Made by a program: the position numbers and the translations under genes
From: Exiguobacterium sp018617385
GTDB taxonomy: Bacteria > Bacillota > Bacilli > Exiguobacteriales > Exiguobacteriaceae
Assembly: GCF_018617385.1 (NCBI RefSeq)
Contig: NZ_JACSKA010000001.1
Span: 744,001-808,000, forward strand
Direction: 5' to 3'
Length of the DNA: 64,000 nucleotides
In this document: positions 16,695 to 26,314 of the stretch, piece by piece
Layout: every line of letters starts with the position of its first letter
How positions within the stretch are numbered: position 1 is the stretch's first letter
The notes under the pieces: generated by a model
Databases searched by the model: none
What the model was told of the DNA's origin: nothing
What the model saw: only the letters and a program-made list of their open reading frames with translations

Positions 16695-17915
16695 ATGTTG
16701 AACGCCTCGATTCGTGAACAGTTTCCGATTTTAGATCAGGAAATCAATGGACACCCGCTCGTTTATCTTGATAGCGCGGCGAGCTCACAAAAGCCGCTCG
16801 CTGTCATCGAGGCGATCGAGGACTATTATCGTCGCAACCATTCGAACGTGCATCGTGGCGTCCATACGCTCGGGACGCAAGCGACGGATGCGTATGAAGG
16901 AGCACGCGAACGCGTCCGCTCGTTCATCCATGCGGCGGTTCCTGAAGAAATCATTTTCACTCGTGGAACGACGACGGCCATCAACTTGGTCGCATCGAGC
17001 TACGGAGATGCGAATGTCGGTGAAGGCGACGAAATCGTCCTCACCCCGATGGAACACCATGCGAACTTGATTCCGTGGCAACAACTCGCTAAACGTAAAG
17101 GCGCGACGCTTCGATACGTCGAGCTCACGCCGGACGGACGTGTCACACTTGATGCCGTTCAAGCGGTGTTATCGGATCGGACGAAAATCGTTGCGATGAG
17201 CCACGTCTCGAACGTACTCGGGACGATTAACCCGATTGCCGAAGTCGCTCGACTTGCGCATGAAAAAGGTGCTGTCATGGTCGTCGATGCCGCACAAAGT
17301 GCACCGCATCGAAAATTGGACGTCCAAGCACTCGACTGTGACTTCCTCGCCTTTTCTGGACATAAGATGCTCGGACCGACTGGAATCGGTGTTTTATATG
17401 GGAAGAAGCAACTCCTCAAAAACATGGAGCCGATCGAGTTCGGTGGCGAGATGATTGACTATGTGGATTTATATGAATCGACGTGGAAAGACATCCCGTA
17501 CCGTTTCGAAGCGGGAACACCGATTATCGCGGGAGCGGTCGGACTTGCGGCTGCCATCGACTTTTTAGAAGAAATCGGTCTGGAGAACGTCGAAGCACAC
17601 GAACGTGAACTCGCGTCTTACGCGATTGAACAGATGAAAACGATTGAAGGGATCGAGATTTACGGTCCTGAAGATCGCGTCGGTCTCGTCACGTTCAACT
17701 TGAAGGACGTGCACGCGCACGACCTCGCGACCGTTCTCGATATGCAAGGCATCGCGGTTCGTGCCGGTCACCACTGTGCACAACCACTCATGCGTCTTTT
17801 GAAGCAATCATCGACGGCACGGGCGAGCTTCTATTTGTATAACACAAAAGAAGAAGTCGACCGCTTCATCGAGGGATTACGTCAAACGAAGGAGTATTTC
17901 AATTATGAGTTTTAA
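16695..17915 (+). CDS. sufS: Cysteine desulfurase SufS
   Basis: This 406-residue PLP enzyme takes sulfur from cysteine to give alanine and an enzyme persulfide. The PLP lysine is in FSGHKMLGPTG, the cofactor histidine in MEHHANLIPW, and the persulfide cysteine in RAGHHCAQP. Length is typical of group II desulfurases. It overlaps sufU by 11 bases; SufU is its dedicated sulfur acceptor in Firmicutes. Confidence 0.96.
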   Translation: MLNASIREQFPILDQEINGHPLVYLDSAASSQKPLAVIEAIEDYYRRNHSNVHRGVHTLGTQATDAYEGARERVRSFIHAAVPEEIIFTRGTTTAINLVASSYGDANVGEGDEIVLTPMEHHANLIPWQQLAKRKGATLRYVELTPDGRVTLDAVQAVLSDRTKIVAMSHVSNVLGTINPIAEVARLAHEKGAVMVVDAAQSAPHRKLDVQALDCDFLAFSGHKMLGPTGIGVLYGKKQLLKNMEPIEFGGEMIDYVDLYESTWKDIPYRFEAGTPIIAGAVGLAAAIDFLEEIGLENVEAHERELASYAIEQMKTIEGIEIYGPEDRVGLVTFNLKDVHAHDLATVLDMQGIAVRAGHHCAQPLMRLLKQSSTARASFYLYNTKEEVDRFIEGLRQTKEYFNYEF

Positions 17916-18339
17916 TAATCTCGACATGTTGTACCGCCAGGTCATCATGGATCACTATAAAAACCCAAGAAACCGTGGCGTCATCGAAGATGGCGTGACG
18001 GTGGACTTGAACAACCCGACGTGTGGGGATTCGCTTCGTCTTCAACTACAGGTCGAAGACAACATCGTCAAAGATGCAAAGTTTGAAGGGGAGGGCTGCT
18101 CAATCAGTCTTGCCTCGGCATCGATGATGACTCAAATCGTCAAAGGGAAAACAGTAGAAGAGGCGCTTCAACTCGCCAACATCTTCTCTGAAATGGTTCA
18201 AGGCAAAGAGTACGACACGGATACGTTTGACCTCGGTGATATCGAGGCGCTCTCAGGCGTATCGAAATTCCCGGCTCGAATCAAGTGTGCCACGCTCGCG
18301 TGGAAGGCGCTTGAAAAAGGAGTAGACGAGGACGCGTAA
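17905..18339 (+). CDS. sufU: SufU sulfurtransferase (Zn-containing IscU-like protein)
   Basis: This 144-residue protein accepts persulfide sulfur from SufS. The three conserved cysteines are visible in NPTCGDSL, GEGCSISLAS and IKCATLAWKA, and the extra ~20-residue insertion between the second and third that distinguishes SufU from IscU is present (KTVEEALQLANIFSEM region). Start overlaps sufS; AAGGAG lies upstream. Confidence 0.94.
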   Translation: MSFNNLDMLYRQVIMDHYKNPRNRGVIEDGVTVDLNNPTCGDSLRLQLQVEDNIVKDAKFEGEGCSISLASASMMTQIVKGKTVEEALQLANIFSEMVQGKEYDTDTFDLGDIEALSGVSKFPARIKCATLAWKALEKGVDEDA

Positions 18340-18358
18340 GGAGAAGGAGGAGACCGAT

Positions 18359-19756
18359 ATGGCAAAGAACATGCCGGAAATTGGCGATTATAAATACGGC
18401 TTCCATGATCGGGACGTTTCGATTTTCCGTTCAGGCCGTGGCTTGACGACAGAAATCGTAGAGACGATCTCGCGCATGAAAGAAGAGCCACAATGGATGC
18501 TCGACTTCCGTTTGAAGTCGTTGGATCACTTCAACAAGATGGCGATGCCGACATGGGGCGGAGACCTCTCGGCACTTGATTTCGACGAAATCACGTACTA
18601 TGTCAAACCATCTGAGAAGACAGAACGCTCATGGGACGAGGTACCAGAAGAAATCAAACGTACGTTTGACAAGCTCGGTATCCCAGAAGCAGAGCAAAAA
18701 TACTTGGCAGGTGTCTCGGCTCAGTATGAGTCTGAGGTTGTCTACCACAGCATGCAAGAAGACTTCGAAGCGAAAGGTGTCATCTTCAAAGATACCGACA
18801 CAGCTCTTAAAGAAGACGAAGAGATCTTCAAAGAGTACTTCGGGAAGTTGATTCCGCCGACGGACAACAAGTTTGCGGCCCTCAACTCAGCAGTTTGGTC
18901 GGGTGGCTCGTTCATCTACGTACCAAAAGGCGTGAAACTCGAGCAACCGCTCCAAGCCTATTTCCGCATCAACTCGGAAAACATGGGTCAGTTCGAGCGT
19001 ACGCTCATCATCGTCGACGAAGGCGCATCGGTTCATTACGTCGAAGGATGTACGGCACCGGTCTACACAACGAACTCGCTTCACTCAGCGGTCGTTGAGA
19101 TCTTCGTCAACAAAGATGCATACTGCCGTTACACGACAATCCAAAACTGGGCGAACAACGTCTACAACTTGGTAACGAAACGTGCAGTCTGTGAAGCGGG
19201 TGGATCAATGGAGTGGATCGATGGAAACATCGGATCGAAACTCACGATGAAATACCCGGCTGTCATCTTGAAAGGGGAAGGCGCACGTGGGATGACACTC
19301 TCGATCGCCCTCGCTGGTAAAGGACAGCACCAAGACGCAGGAGCGAAAATGATTCACCTCGCACCAAACACGTCGTCGTCTATCGTCTCGAAATCGATTT
19401 CGAAACAAGGCGGAAAAGTATCGTACCGTGGAATCGTCCACTTCGGCCGTAAGGCGAAGGGCGCGCGCTCGAACATCGAGTGTGATACGCTCATCATGGA
19501 CAACGAGTCGACGTCAGATACAATCCCGTACAACGAAATCTTGAACGACCAAGTGTCGCTCGAGCACGAAGCGAAAGTCTCAAAAGTGTCAGAAGAGCAA
19601 CTCTTCTACCTCATGAGCCGTGGAATCTCGGAAGAAGAAGCGACGGAAATGATTGTAATGGGCTTCATCGAGCCATTCACAAAAGAATTGCCAATGGAAT
19701 ATGCGGTCGAAATGAACCGTCTCATCAAGTTCGAGATGGAAGGTTCGATTGGATAA
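18359..19756 (+). CDS. sufB: Fe-S cluster assembly protein SufB
   Basis: This 465-residue scaffold subunit forms the SufBC2D complex on which new [4Fe-4S] clusters are built. Family landmarks are YVKPSEKTERSWDEVPEEIK, FIYVPKGVKLEQPLQAYFRI and the C-terminal ISEEEATEMIVMGFIEPF. Conserved cysteines occur in VEGCTAPVY and NIECDTLIMD. It is the last gene of the operon, preceded by GGAGAAGGAGG. Confidence 0.96.
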   Translation: MAKNMPEIGDYKYGFHDRDVSIFRSGRGLTTEIVETISRMKEEPQWMLDFRLKSLDHFNKMAMPTWGGDLSALDFDEITYYVKPSEKTERSWDEVPEEIKRTFDKLGIPEAEQKYLAGVSAQYESEVVYHSMQEDFEAKGVIFKDTDTALKEDEEIFKEYFGKLIPPTDNKFAALNSAVWSGGSFIYVPKGVKLEQPLQAYFRINSENMGQFERTLIIVDEGASVHYVEGCTAPVYTTNSLHSAVVEIFVNKDAYCRYTTIQNWANNVYNLVTKRAVCEAGGSMEWIDGNIGSKLTMKYPAVILKGEGARGMTLSIALAGKGQHQDAGAKMIHLAPNTSSSIVSKSISKQGGKVSYRGIVHFGRKAKGARSNIECDTLIMDNESTSDTIPYNEILNDQVSLEHEAKVSKVSEEQLFYLMSRGISEEEATEMIVMGFIEPFTKELPMEYAVEMNRLIKFEMEGSIG

Positions 19757-19768
19757 TCGCCTGAATGA

Positions 19769-19799
19769 CGGACTCCTTATAAAAAGGGGTCCGTTTTTT
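19769..19799 (+). terminator. Terminator of the suf operon
   Basis: Ten-base-pair stem (19769-19778 with 19784-19793, loop ATAAA) followed by six T. Confidence 0.9.
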
Positions 19800-19865
19800 G
19801 TTATGTCTATCCCTTATGTAGGGTATGCTAAAAAAGAGAATGAATCATGGAAAGGATGGATACAC

Positions 19866-20849
19866 ATGTCACGTATTCCGCATAAAGATGAGATTGACCC
19901 GAAAGACATCACCCGCATCGCCGTCATCGGTGCCGGTTGGGTCGGGGTCAGTTTTGCTTACCAATTATCCACGGCTGCCCTTTGTGAGGAGCTTGTCTTG
20001 ATCGACTCGAATCATGCCAAGGCAGAAGGAGAGGCGATGGACCTCAATCATGGGATCTCCTTCGCTCCGACACCGGTCCGGATTTGGGCAGGCGACTACT
20101 CGGATTGTAAAGACGCAGATATCGTTGTCATCACGGCAGGCGCCGCACAAAAACTCGGCCAAACGCGGATGGACCTCGTCGAACAAAACGCCAAGGTCGT
20201 CCGCACCGTGACCGAAGACTTGATGAAGAGCGGGTTCGACGGCATTTTAGTCGTCGCGACGAACCCGGTCGATGTGATGGCACACGTCGCCTGGAAAGCA
20301 TCGGGTTTACCAAAAGAACGCGTCATCGGTTCAGGGACGGTCCTCGATACAGCACGACTCCGTTACAAACTTGGAGACTATTTCGAACTATCGCCACGAA
20401 ACTGCCACGCCTACTATATGGGTGAACATGGGGATACGGGCTTTGTCGCATGGAACAACGCACGCATCTATGGGAAGAGTATCGATGAACTGTTAGCAGA
20501 GAACGAACAGTATCAGTTCGAGGACCTCGAAGCGATTTATACTGACGTGCGCGACGCCGCTTATCAGATTATCGAGTATAAGAGTGCCGCCTATTATGCG
20601 ATCGGGGTAGGCTTGCTTCGCATTATCCGGGCCATCGTCCGGAATGAAAACTCCGTCGTGACGATTGGCGCTCATTTAGACGGCGAGTACGGGGCGAGTG
20701 ACGTGCATATCGGTGTACCGGCCTTGATCGACCGGAGCGGTATTCGTAAGATCATCGAGATTGAATTGACGGAGGAAGAACAACAGAAGTTTGACGCCTC
20801 GGTACAAGCCATCAAGGCGGGAATCGAGAAAGTCGAACCTGCATCCTAA
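19866..20849 (+). CDS. ldh: L-lactate dehydrogenase
   Basis: This 327-residue NAD-dependent enzyme interconverts pyruvate and L-lactate, regenerating NAD+ in fermentation. The nucleotide motif is IGAGWVGVSFA, the catalytic His-Asp region is MGEHGDTGFVAW, and GAAQKLGQTRMDL carries a glutamine where malate dehydrogenases have arginine, which supports lactate specificity. I use the ATG at 19866 after AAGGATGG. An earlier in-frame start at 19749 overlaps sufB and its terminator. Confidence 0.94.
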   Translation: MSRIPHKDEIDPKDITRIAVIGAGWVGVSFAYQLSTAALCEELVLIDSNHAKAEGEAMDLNHGISFAPTPVRIWAGDYSDCKDADIVVITAGAAQKLGQTRMDLVEQNAKVVRTVTEDLMKSGFDGILVVATNPVDVMAHVAWKASGLPKERVIGSGTVLDTARLRYKLGDYFELSPRNCHAYYMGEHGDTGFVAWNNARIYGKSIDELLAENEQYQFEDLEAIYTDVRDAAYQIIEYKSAAYYAIGVGLLRIIRAIVRNENSVVTIGAHLDGEYGASDVHIGVPALIDRSGIRKIIEIELTEEEQQKFDASVQAIKAGIEKVEPAS

Positions 20850-20878
20850 AAAAGATCCGACTGCGTGAGCAGTCGGAT
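20847..20878 (-). terminator. Terminator between ldh and the AGCS symporter gene
   Basis: Ten-base-pair stem ATCCGACTGC/GCAGTCGGAT (20855-20864 with 20869-20878) with a U run on the minus strand only, so it mainly serves the minus-strand gene. It may also slow read-through from ldh. Confidence 0.8.
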
Positions 20879-20884
20879 TGTTGG

Positions 20885-22267
20885 TTAAGACGCCTCTTCT
20901 TCGGCGATATCTTTTTTATAGTACTTCTCGGATGTGAAGAATTCGGTCGTCAATCGTTTCACTTCACCACTTAGAAGCAGGACGGCAATCATGTTCGGGA
21001 TAAGAATCATCGCGAGCATCAAGTCGAGGAAGTTCCAAATCATTTGGGCGCCTCCGATTGCACCGATGACAATCGAAACGATATAGACGGCCTTCATGAT
21101 TCTCCCTGCCGTCAAACCAAACAAGTACTCGGCTTGTCGCGAGCCGTAAAAGATGATGACGATAATGGTCGAGAGAACGAAGAAGATGAGCGAGATGGTG
21201 ACGAGTAAGCTTCCCGTGTAACCGAAGTATTCACGGAAGGCGATCGTCGTCAACGCCGCTGGGTCATCCATCGCTCCGTCTGCCGTCCACACACCGGAAG
21301 ACAAGACGACGAAGGCGGTCGTGCTACAAATGATGAGCGTATCGATGACGATACCGATGACCGCCCAGAATCCTTGGCGCACGGGGTGATCCGTTTGTGC
21401 AGCGGCGTGGGCAATCGGTGCCGTTCCAAGACCGGCCTCATTCGAATAGAGTCCACGGGCGAAGCCCCAACGAATCGTTTCGGCGACGGCAGCTCCGGCA
21501 AATCCTCCGAACGCGGCCATCGGCTCGAACGCATACGAGAAGATGAGACTGAGCACGTTTGGAATCTCAGAGAAGTTCATCAAGACGATGACGAGTCCGG
21601 CTCCGACATAGACGAGTGCCATGCCAGGAACGACGATCTCCGTGACTTTCGCGATGCGCTTCAGTCCACCAAAGACGATGATGCCAACAAGAATAGCGAC
21701 GACGATACCGGTGATGAGCGTGTTCCCATTGAATGTCTCACGGACTGCCGAGCTGACGGCGTTCCCTTGTACCATGATACTCGGAATGAGTTCGATCATG
21801 AGGGCGAAGGCGAACCAGGTCGCGAGCCATTTCCAACGGAGTCCTTTTGATATGTAGTAGACCGGTCCCCCGACAAATTCGCCAGCGTCATTTTTTTCAC
21901 GGTAGTGGACGGCCAGCACACTCTCTGAAAACTTGATGGCCATGCCGATGATAGCGATGACCCACATCCAGAAGATGGCACCCGGTCCCCCGAACATAAT
22001 CGCTGCAGGTACACCGATGATGTTCGCGGCCCCGACTGTTGAAGAGAGGGCTGATGTCAACGCTTGTCTCGGACTGATATCACCTTCACCTTTCGGCTTT
22101 TTGAAGATACTGCCGAACGTTTGCTTGAATATGTAGATGGGGTAACGAAACTGAAAGAAACCGAGCTTGATGGTGAGAAAGATACCGGACAAGACGAGTA
22201 ACGAGATAATCGGCACGCCCCAAAGCCAGTCGGAGACCTTCGTGACAAGATTAATAATATCATTCAT
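20885..22267 (-). CDS. Sodium:alanine/glycine symporter family protein (AGCS)
   Basis: This 460-residue, roughly 11-helix transporter uses sodium to take up a small amino acid such as alanine, glycine or glutamine. Family motifs include the N-terminal LGFFQFRYPIYIFKQTFG, FGGPGAIFWMWVIAIIGM and RGLYSNEAGLGTAPIAHAAA, the AGCS signature. Exact substrate cannot be read. GGAGTGG upstream of the ATG at 22267 supports the start. Monocistronic. Confidence 0.92.
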   Translation of the reverse strand: MNDIINLVTKVSDWLWGVPIISLLVLSGIFLTIKLGFFQFRYPIYIFKQTFGSIFKKPKGEGDISPRQALTSALSSTVGAANIIGVPAAIMFGGPGAIFWMWVIAIIGMAIKFSESVLAVHYREKNDAGEFVGGPVYYISKGLRWKWLATWFAFALMIELIPSIMVQGNAVSSAVRETFNGNTLITGIVVAILVGIIVFGGLKRIAKVTEIVVPGMALVYVGAGLVIVLMNFSEIPNVLSLIFSYAFEPMAAFGGFAGAAVAETIRWGFARGLYSNEAGLGTAPIAHAAAQTDHPVRQGFWAVIGIVIDTLIICSTTAFVVLSSGVWTADGAMDDPAALTTIAFREYFGYTGSLLVTISLIFFVLSTIIVIIFYGSRQAEYLFGLTAGRIMKAVYIVSIVIGAIGGAQMIWNFLDLMLAMILIPNMIAVLLLSGEVKRLTTEFFTSEKYYKKDIAEEEAS

Positions 22268-22359
22268 ATAACCACTCCAATTCCATTATTTTACTTAAAT
22301 ACTGTTTCCTAAAGTAAGGACCTCTAAACATCTTTGACAAAATAAAGGAGGAAAATAGA

Positions 22360-22632
22360 ATGAGAGTTGCTAAACGTTTGATTGTATCTGGACGCGTCCA
22401 AGGTGTCGGGTTTCGATATTTTTCACAGGAGACCGCGCAACGATTCGGTATCAAAGGATGGGTGCGCAATTTGAGTGACGGGACAGTCGAACTTCATGTC
22501 GAAGGAACGGCGAATGAGGTAGATGCTTTCCAGCAGGCGTTGAAAGATGGCAATCGGTTCGTCGGCGTCGAGCGAATTGCCGAAACGAAGGCAGACGATC
22601 AAGCATTCCGTAAGTTTGATATCCGCTATTAA
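22360..22632 (+). CDS. acyP: Acylphosphatase
   Basis: This 90-residue enzyme hydrolyses acyl phosphates. The signature SGRVQGVGFRYF carries the phosphate-binding arginine, and GWVRNLSDGTVELHVEG carries the catalytic asparagine. Length is exactly that of the family. The RBS AAAGGAGGA precedes the ATG. Confidence 0.95.
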   Translation: MRVAKRLIVSGRVQGVGFRYFSQETAQRFGIKGWVRNLSDGTVELHVEGTANEVDAFQQALKDGNRFVGVERIAETKADDQAFRKFDIRY

Positions 22633-22640
22633 CCGCTTAA

Positions 22641-22671
22641 ATCTCCCTACGTGTGAAGGGAGATTTTTTTT
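22641..22671 (+). terminator. Terminator of the acylphosphatase gene
   Basis: Eight-base-pair stem ATCTCCCT/AGGGAGAT followed by a T run. Confidence 0.88.
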
Positions 22672-22719
22672 ATGAAATCTACATTTCAAAAAATTAAACC
22701 TCGAATTTTTGAGATGGGG

Positions 22720-22747
22720 TGGTCAAACGATGGGAAGTGTGTATAAT
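22720..22747 (+). promoter_or_regulatory. Probable brnQ promoter
   Basis: A perfect TATAAT (22742-22747) with a weak -35 TGGTCA (22720-22725, 16-base spacer). A CodY-like box lies 18 bases downstream. Confidence 0.6.
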
Positions 22748-22765
22748 GAAATAGACCAAGCGATA

Positions 22766-22780
22766 TATTGTCAGAAAATT
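22766..22780. promoter_or_regulatory. CodY box upstream of brnQ
   Basis: TATTGTCAGAAAATT matches AATTTTCWGAAAATT at 13 of 15 positions, just downstream of the start point. CodY represses branched-chain amino acid uptake in Bacillus, so the position and gene agree. Confidence 0.6.
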
Positions 22781-22836
22781 TAGTTATTATTTTTTTGTTA
22801 AGTCGTTCGGAATATCAAGTGTATGGAGGTAGTTGT

Positions 22837-24156
22837 ATGAAAAAATCGACATTGTTCCCGTTAGCGTTTACGATTTTTGCTTTATTCTTTGGGGCCGGGA
22901 ACTTGCTGTTCCCACCAGAGCTCGGCGCCTTGGCGGGGGAAAACCTCGTACCGGCGATGATCGGGTTCGTCATTACGGGTGTCGGTTTACCGCTTCTTGC
23001 TTTGTTCGCAGTCGCTCGGGTCGGCGGTGGGACAGACCAAATTGCTCGTTATATTCCAAAGCGTCTCGCACTCGTTTTGACAGGATTGATGTATGTAGCC
23101 ATCGGACCATTCTTCGGAATTCCGCGTACGGCTGCCGTCACGTATGAAATGGGACTCGTCCCGTTTCTCGATGCGCCTTCTACTTTGACACTCGCGATGA
23201 GTTCGACCGTCTTTTTCGGGTTGACGTTCTTCTTGACGCTTCGTGCTCAAAAGTTGATTGAAGTCATCGGACGCATCATCACACCAATCCTCTTGTTCTT
23301 ACTCGCAGCGATTGGAATCACAAACCTCATCTCGCCTCTCGGAGAGCCGGGAGCGCCAGCAGAAGGGTTTGAGACATGGGTGGGCGCACTCGGCCAAGGT
23401 TTCCAACAAGGCTATTTGACAATGGATGTATTCGGGGCCCTCGTCTTTGGGGCAATCGTCCTCGTCACGTTGAAAGCCAATGGATTGAGTGACCAAAAAG
23501 AAGCGTCTTCGCTCCTTCGCTCTGCAGGGATGCTTGCCGTTACCTGTTTGATGCTCGTCTATATCTCGCTCGGTTCGATCGGTGCGAATATGACAGTCGC
23601 AGAAGGAACGACAAGTGGCGCAAGCCTTCTCCAAGCGTTCGCAGGTACGTCTTACGGACAAGTCGGAATGCTCGCACTCGGGTTAGCGGTCTTCCTCGCT
23701 TGTTTGACGACAGCAGTTGGACTCATCTCAGAGTTCTCACGCTTCATCAGCAACCAGTTTGATTCGCTCAAATATCATCATGTCGTCATCGCGACAACAT
23801 TGTTTGGGTTCATGATCTCACTCGTCGGTTTGAGCTCGTTGATTCAAATCGCCGTGCCGCTTCTCACGCTCCTCTATCCGGTCATGATCGCACTCGTGCT
23901 CGTATCGGTGACGGAACGTCTTCAACGAAACCCTGGTGTGGCGATGAAAGCGACAATTTACACGGCGCTTGTGCTCTCGTTCTTTGAAACGTGGAATGGC
24001 ATCCAGCCTTCTGCGGTCACTTCTTGGATCGGAAGCTTACCAATGGCGGATATCGGACTTGCCTGGGCAGTTCCGACGATGATCGTCTATACGATCACGC
24101 TTCTTCTTCCGAAGGGAACGTCACAAGAATCACTCGCTCAATCACGCATCTCATAA
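22837..24156 (+). CDS. brnQ: Branched-chain amino acid transporter BrnQ
   Basis: This 439-residue LIVCS-family transporter has about 12 transmembrane helices and takes up leucine, isoleucine and valine with a cation. The family opening FALFFGAGNLLFPPELG and the element GPFFGIPRTAAVTYEMG are clear. I use the ATG at 22837 with GGAGG seven bases upstream; a longer frame from 22768 overlaps the CodY box and lacks an RBS. Confidence 0.93.
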   Translation: MKKSTLFPLAFTIFALFFGAGNLLFPPELGALAGENLVPAMIGFVITGVGLPLLALFAVARVGGGTDQIARYIPKRLALVLTGLMYVAIGPFFGIPRTAAVTYEMGLVPFLDAPSTLTLAMSSTVFFGLTFFLTLRAQKLIEVIGRIITPILLFLLAAIGITNLISPLGEPGAPAEGFETWVGALGQGFQQGYLTMDVFGALVFGAIVLVTLKANGLSDQKEASSLLRSAGMLAVTCLMLVYISLGSIGANMTVAEGTTSGASLLQAFAGTSYGQVGMLALGLAVFLACLTTAVGLISEFSRFISNQFDSLKYHHVVIATTLFGFMISLVGLSSLIQIAVPLLTLLYPVMIALVLVSVTERLQRNPGVAMKATIYTALVLSFFETWNGIQPSAVTSWIGSLPMADIGLAWAVPTMIVYTITLLLPKGTSQESLAQSRIS

Positions 24157-24162
24157 GTCTCG

Positions 24163-24191
24163 CCCATCCTTTGGTCAAGGATGGGTTTTTT
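24163..24191 (+). terminator. Terminator of brnQ
   Basis: Stem CCCATCCT/AGGATGGG (24163-24170 with 24178-24185) followed by six T. Confidence 0.9.
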
Positions 24192-24260
24192 CTGTCTTAT
24201 TGTTTGCCTGGATGTGAACTCAAACAGTAAAATGGAAAGATGAAAAGGGAGTGACATGCG

Positions 24261-25442
24261 TTGACGACAAAACAAAAAAATCAATTGGCGATTCTCATGT
24301 TGAACATGTTTATCGCCGTCGCCGGGTTTGGGATCATCATCCCGATTATTCCGGATTACTTAAAGATGATTGGCGAGGGAGGGACAGCCGCCGGACTCAT
24401 GATTTCCGTATTTGCGGGTGCCCAGCTCGTCATGTCACCGATTGCCGGGAAATGGGCGGACGTCTACGGGCGCCGACTCATGATCATTCTCGGTCTAATC
24501 GGATTCACCATCTCGATGGGAGTCTTCTATCTATCAGATAATTTAACGATTCTTCTCGTCTCTCGTGCCATCGGGGGTGTTGGTGCAGCGCTTTTGATTC
24601 CTGCCATCTTTGCTTATGTGGCAGATATCACGACACTCGAGCAACGAGCTCGAGGAAACAGTTATATTTCCGCGGCAATGTCGCTTGGAATTGTGGTCGG
24701 ACCAGGGATTGGGGGCTTTTTTGCTGAATTCGGCTTGAAGACACCGTTGCTCGTTTCAGCGATTGTATCTTTCATTGCTGTTATTTCATCGGTCCTTCTT
24801 TTAAAAGAGCCGGACCGTGCTCCGTACGTGGCACCAAAAATAAAAGAGTCTTTACCGACACAGCTGGTCATGTCGACGCGAAAACCATACTTCTTCGTAT
24901 TGGTCATCAACCTCGTGATGGCATTTGGTCTGATGGCGTATGAATCGGTACTCGGACTCTATGTCAGCGAGATGTTCAGTGCGACACCACAGGAAATTGC
25001 CATCATGGTAACCGGAACAGGGATTGTAAGTGTCATCGTTCAATTGTTTGCGGTGGACCGTCTCGTCGAATGGTTGGGTGAGACCAAGGTCGTGCTCGCT
25101 TTCATCGCACTCGCCTCATTTGGCTTCTTGTTATCTTTGTTCGCGGGCACGTATATGCTCTTCTTCGCAGTTACACTTGTGATTTTCTTATCGACATCCA
25201 TTTTACGACCGGTGTTGAACACACTCGTGTCGAAACTGGCTGGCAATGAGCAAGGTCTCGCCATGGGGATGAACAATGCCTATATGAGTATCGGGAATAT
25301 TTTAGGGCCAACATTGGCGGGAATCGCCTTTGATATCGATATGCGCTATCCGTTCATCATGGGACTCGTCCTGTTGCTCGTCACATACATGGGCACATGG
25401 AACTGGTCGAAACGGAAAGCGGCCGCCATTTCAGAATCGTAA
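24261..25442 (+). CDS. MFS multidrug-efflux transporter (NorA/Bmr/TetA-like)
   Basis: This 393-residue protein has 12 predicted helices. The helix 1 motif GFGIIIPIIPDYL, the loop GKWADVYGRRLMI and the antiporter motif C in helix 5 (SLGIVVGPGIGGFFAEFG) place it among drug:H+ antiporters such as NorA, Bmr or Tet. Substrate is unknown. The start is a TTG at 24261, with AAAGGGAG upstream. The DUF72 gene follows 11 bases after the stop, so it probably heads an operon reaching yutD. Confidence 0.87.
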   Translation: MTTKQKNQLAILMLNMFIAVAGFGIIIPIIPDYLKMIGEGGTAAGLMISVFAGAQLVMSPIAGKWADVYGRRLMIILGLIGFTISMGVFYLSDNLTILLVSRAIGGVGAALLIPAIFAYVADITTLEQRARGNSYISAAMSLGIVVGPGIGGFFAEFGLKTPLLVSAIVSFIAVISSVLLLKEPDRAPYVAPKIKESLPTQLVMSTRKPYFFVLVINLVMAFGLMAYESVLGLYVSEMFSATPQEIAIMVTGTGIVSVIVQLFAVDRLVEWLGETKVVLAFIALASFGFLLSLFAGTYMLFFAVTLVIFLSTSILRPVLNTLVSKLAGNEQGLAMGMNNAYMSIGNILGPTLAGIAFDIDMRYPFIMGLVLLLVTYMGTWNWSKRKAAAISES

Positions 25443-25453
25443 AGGAGGACGCT

Positions 25454-26299
25454 ATGATCTACGTAGGTGTGACCGGATGGGGAGACCACGATTTGCTGTA
25501 TACGACCCCAGAAGAACGAAAACATAAATTGTCGACATACGCGGGACATTTCCCGACTGTTGAAGTCGACTCGACCTTCTATGCGATTCAACCTGTGAAA
25601 AATTTCGAAAAATGGGATGGGGAAACACCAGATCATTTTCAATTCGTTGTAAAAGTTTCCAGGGAAATGAGCGGACATGATCGTGAACCGAAAACGCCTC
25701 TGATTGAACTGTTTGAGCGTTATCGCGTCTCGGTCGACCCGTTAAAACGAGCGGGGAAATTACGGGCTGTACTCGTTCAACTACCGCCGTGGTTCGATGT
25801 GTCAAAGCCACACCTGGATTACTTGCGAACGCTTCGTGCTGAGCTGTCAGATTACGAGATTGCCATCGAGTTCCGCAATCCGACCTGGTTCTCAGAAGCG
25901 TTCCGGGACCGGACGCTTCAATTTTTGACGGAGCAACGGTTCATCAACACGATTTGCGATGAACCGCAAACGAAAGAGAGTAGCATCCCGTTCGTACCGG
26001 TCGTGACCCATCCAGACGTGGCGGTCGTTCGTTTACACGGGCGGAATACATCAGGTTGGTTAAAGAAACCGGGAATGACGAGTCAAGAATGGCGGCATGT
26101 TCGCTGTCTGTATCGCTATAGCGAAGAGGAGCTTCAAGAATTGGCGACCTCACTTCGTGAGATTGACCGCGATGCGAAAGACGTGTATGTATACTTTAAC
26201 AACAACTCGGCCGGGGATGCCGCACCGAATGCGAAGCGACTCATTGAGATCCTTGGCCTCGAGTATGAACTCGCACCGAGACAAATCAGTTTGTTTTAG
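25454..26299 (+). CDS. DUF72 family protein (YunF-like)
   Basis: This 281-residue protein has a TIM-barrel-like DUF72 fold. Typical elements are YVGVTGWGDHD at the start, EVDSTFYAIQP, VQLPPWF and the tail VYVYFNNNSAGDAAPNAKRL. No biochemical role is established for the family. It is the second gene in a close-packed run (pump, DUF72, YunD, YutD). AAAGGAGG lies seven bases before the ATG at 25454. Confidence 0.9.
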   Translation: MIYVGVTGWGDHDLLYTTPEERKHKLSTYAGHFPTVEVDSTFYAIQPVKNFEKWDGETPDHFQFVVKVSREMSGHDREPKTPLIELFERYRVSVDPLKRAGKLRAVLVQLPPWFDVSKPHLDYLRTLRAELSDYEIAIEFRNPTWFSEAFRDRTLQFLTEQRFINTICDEPQTKESSIPFVPVVTHPDVAVVRLHGRNTSGWLKKPGMTSQEWRHVRCLYRYSEEELQELATSLREIDRDAKDVYVYFNNNSAGDAAPNAKRLIEILGLEYELAPRQISLF

Positions 26300-26314
26300 A
26301 AGGAAGGGATGGCC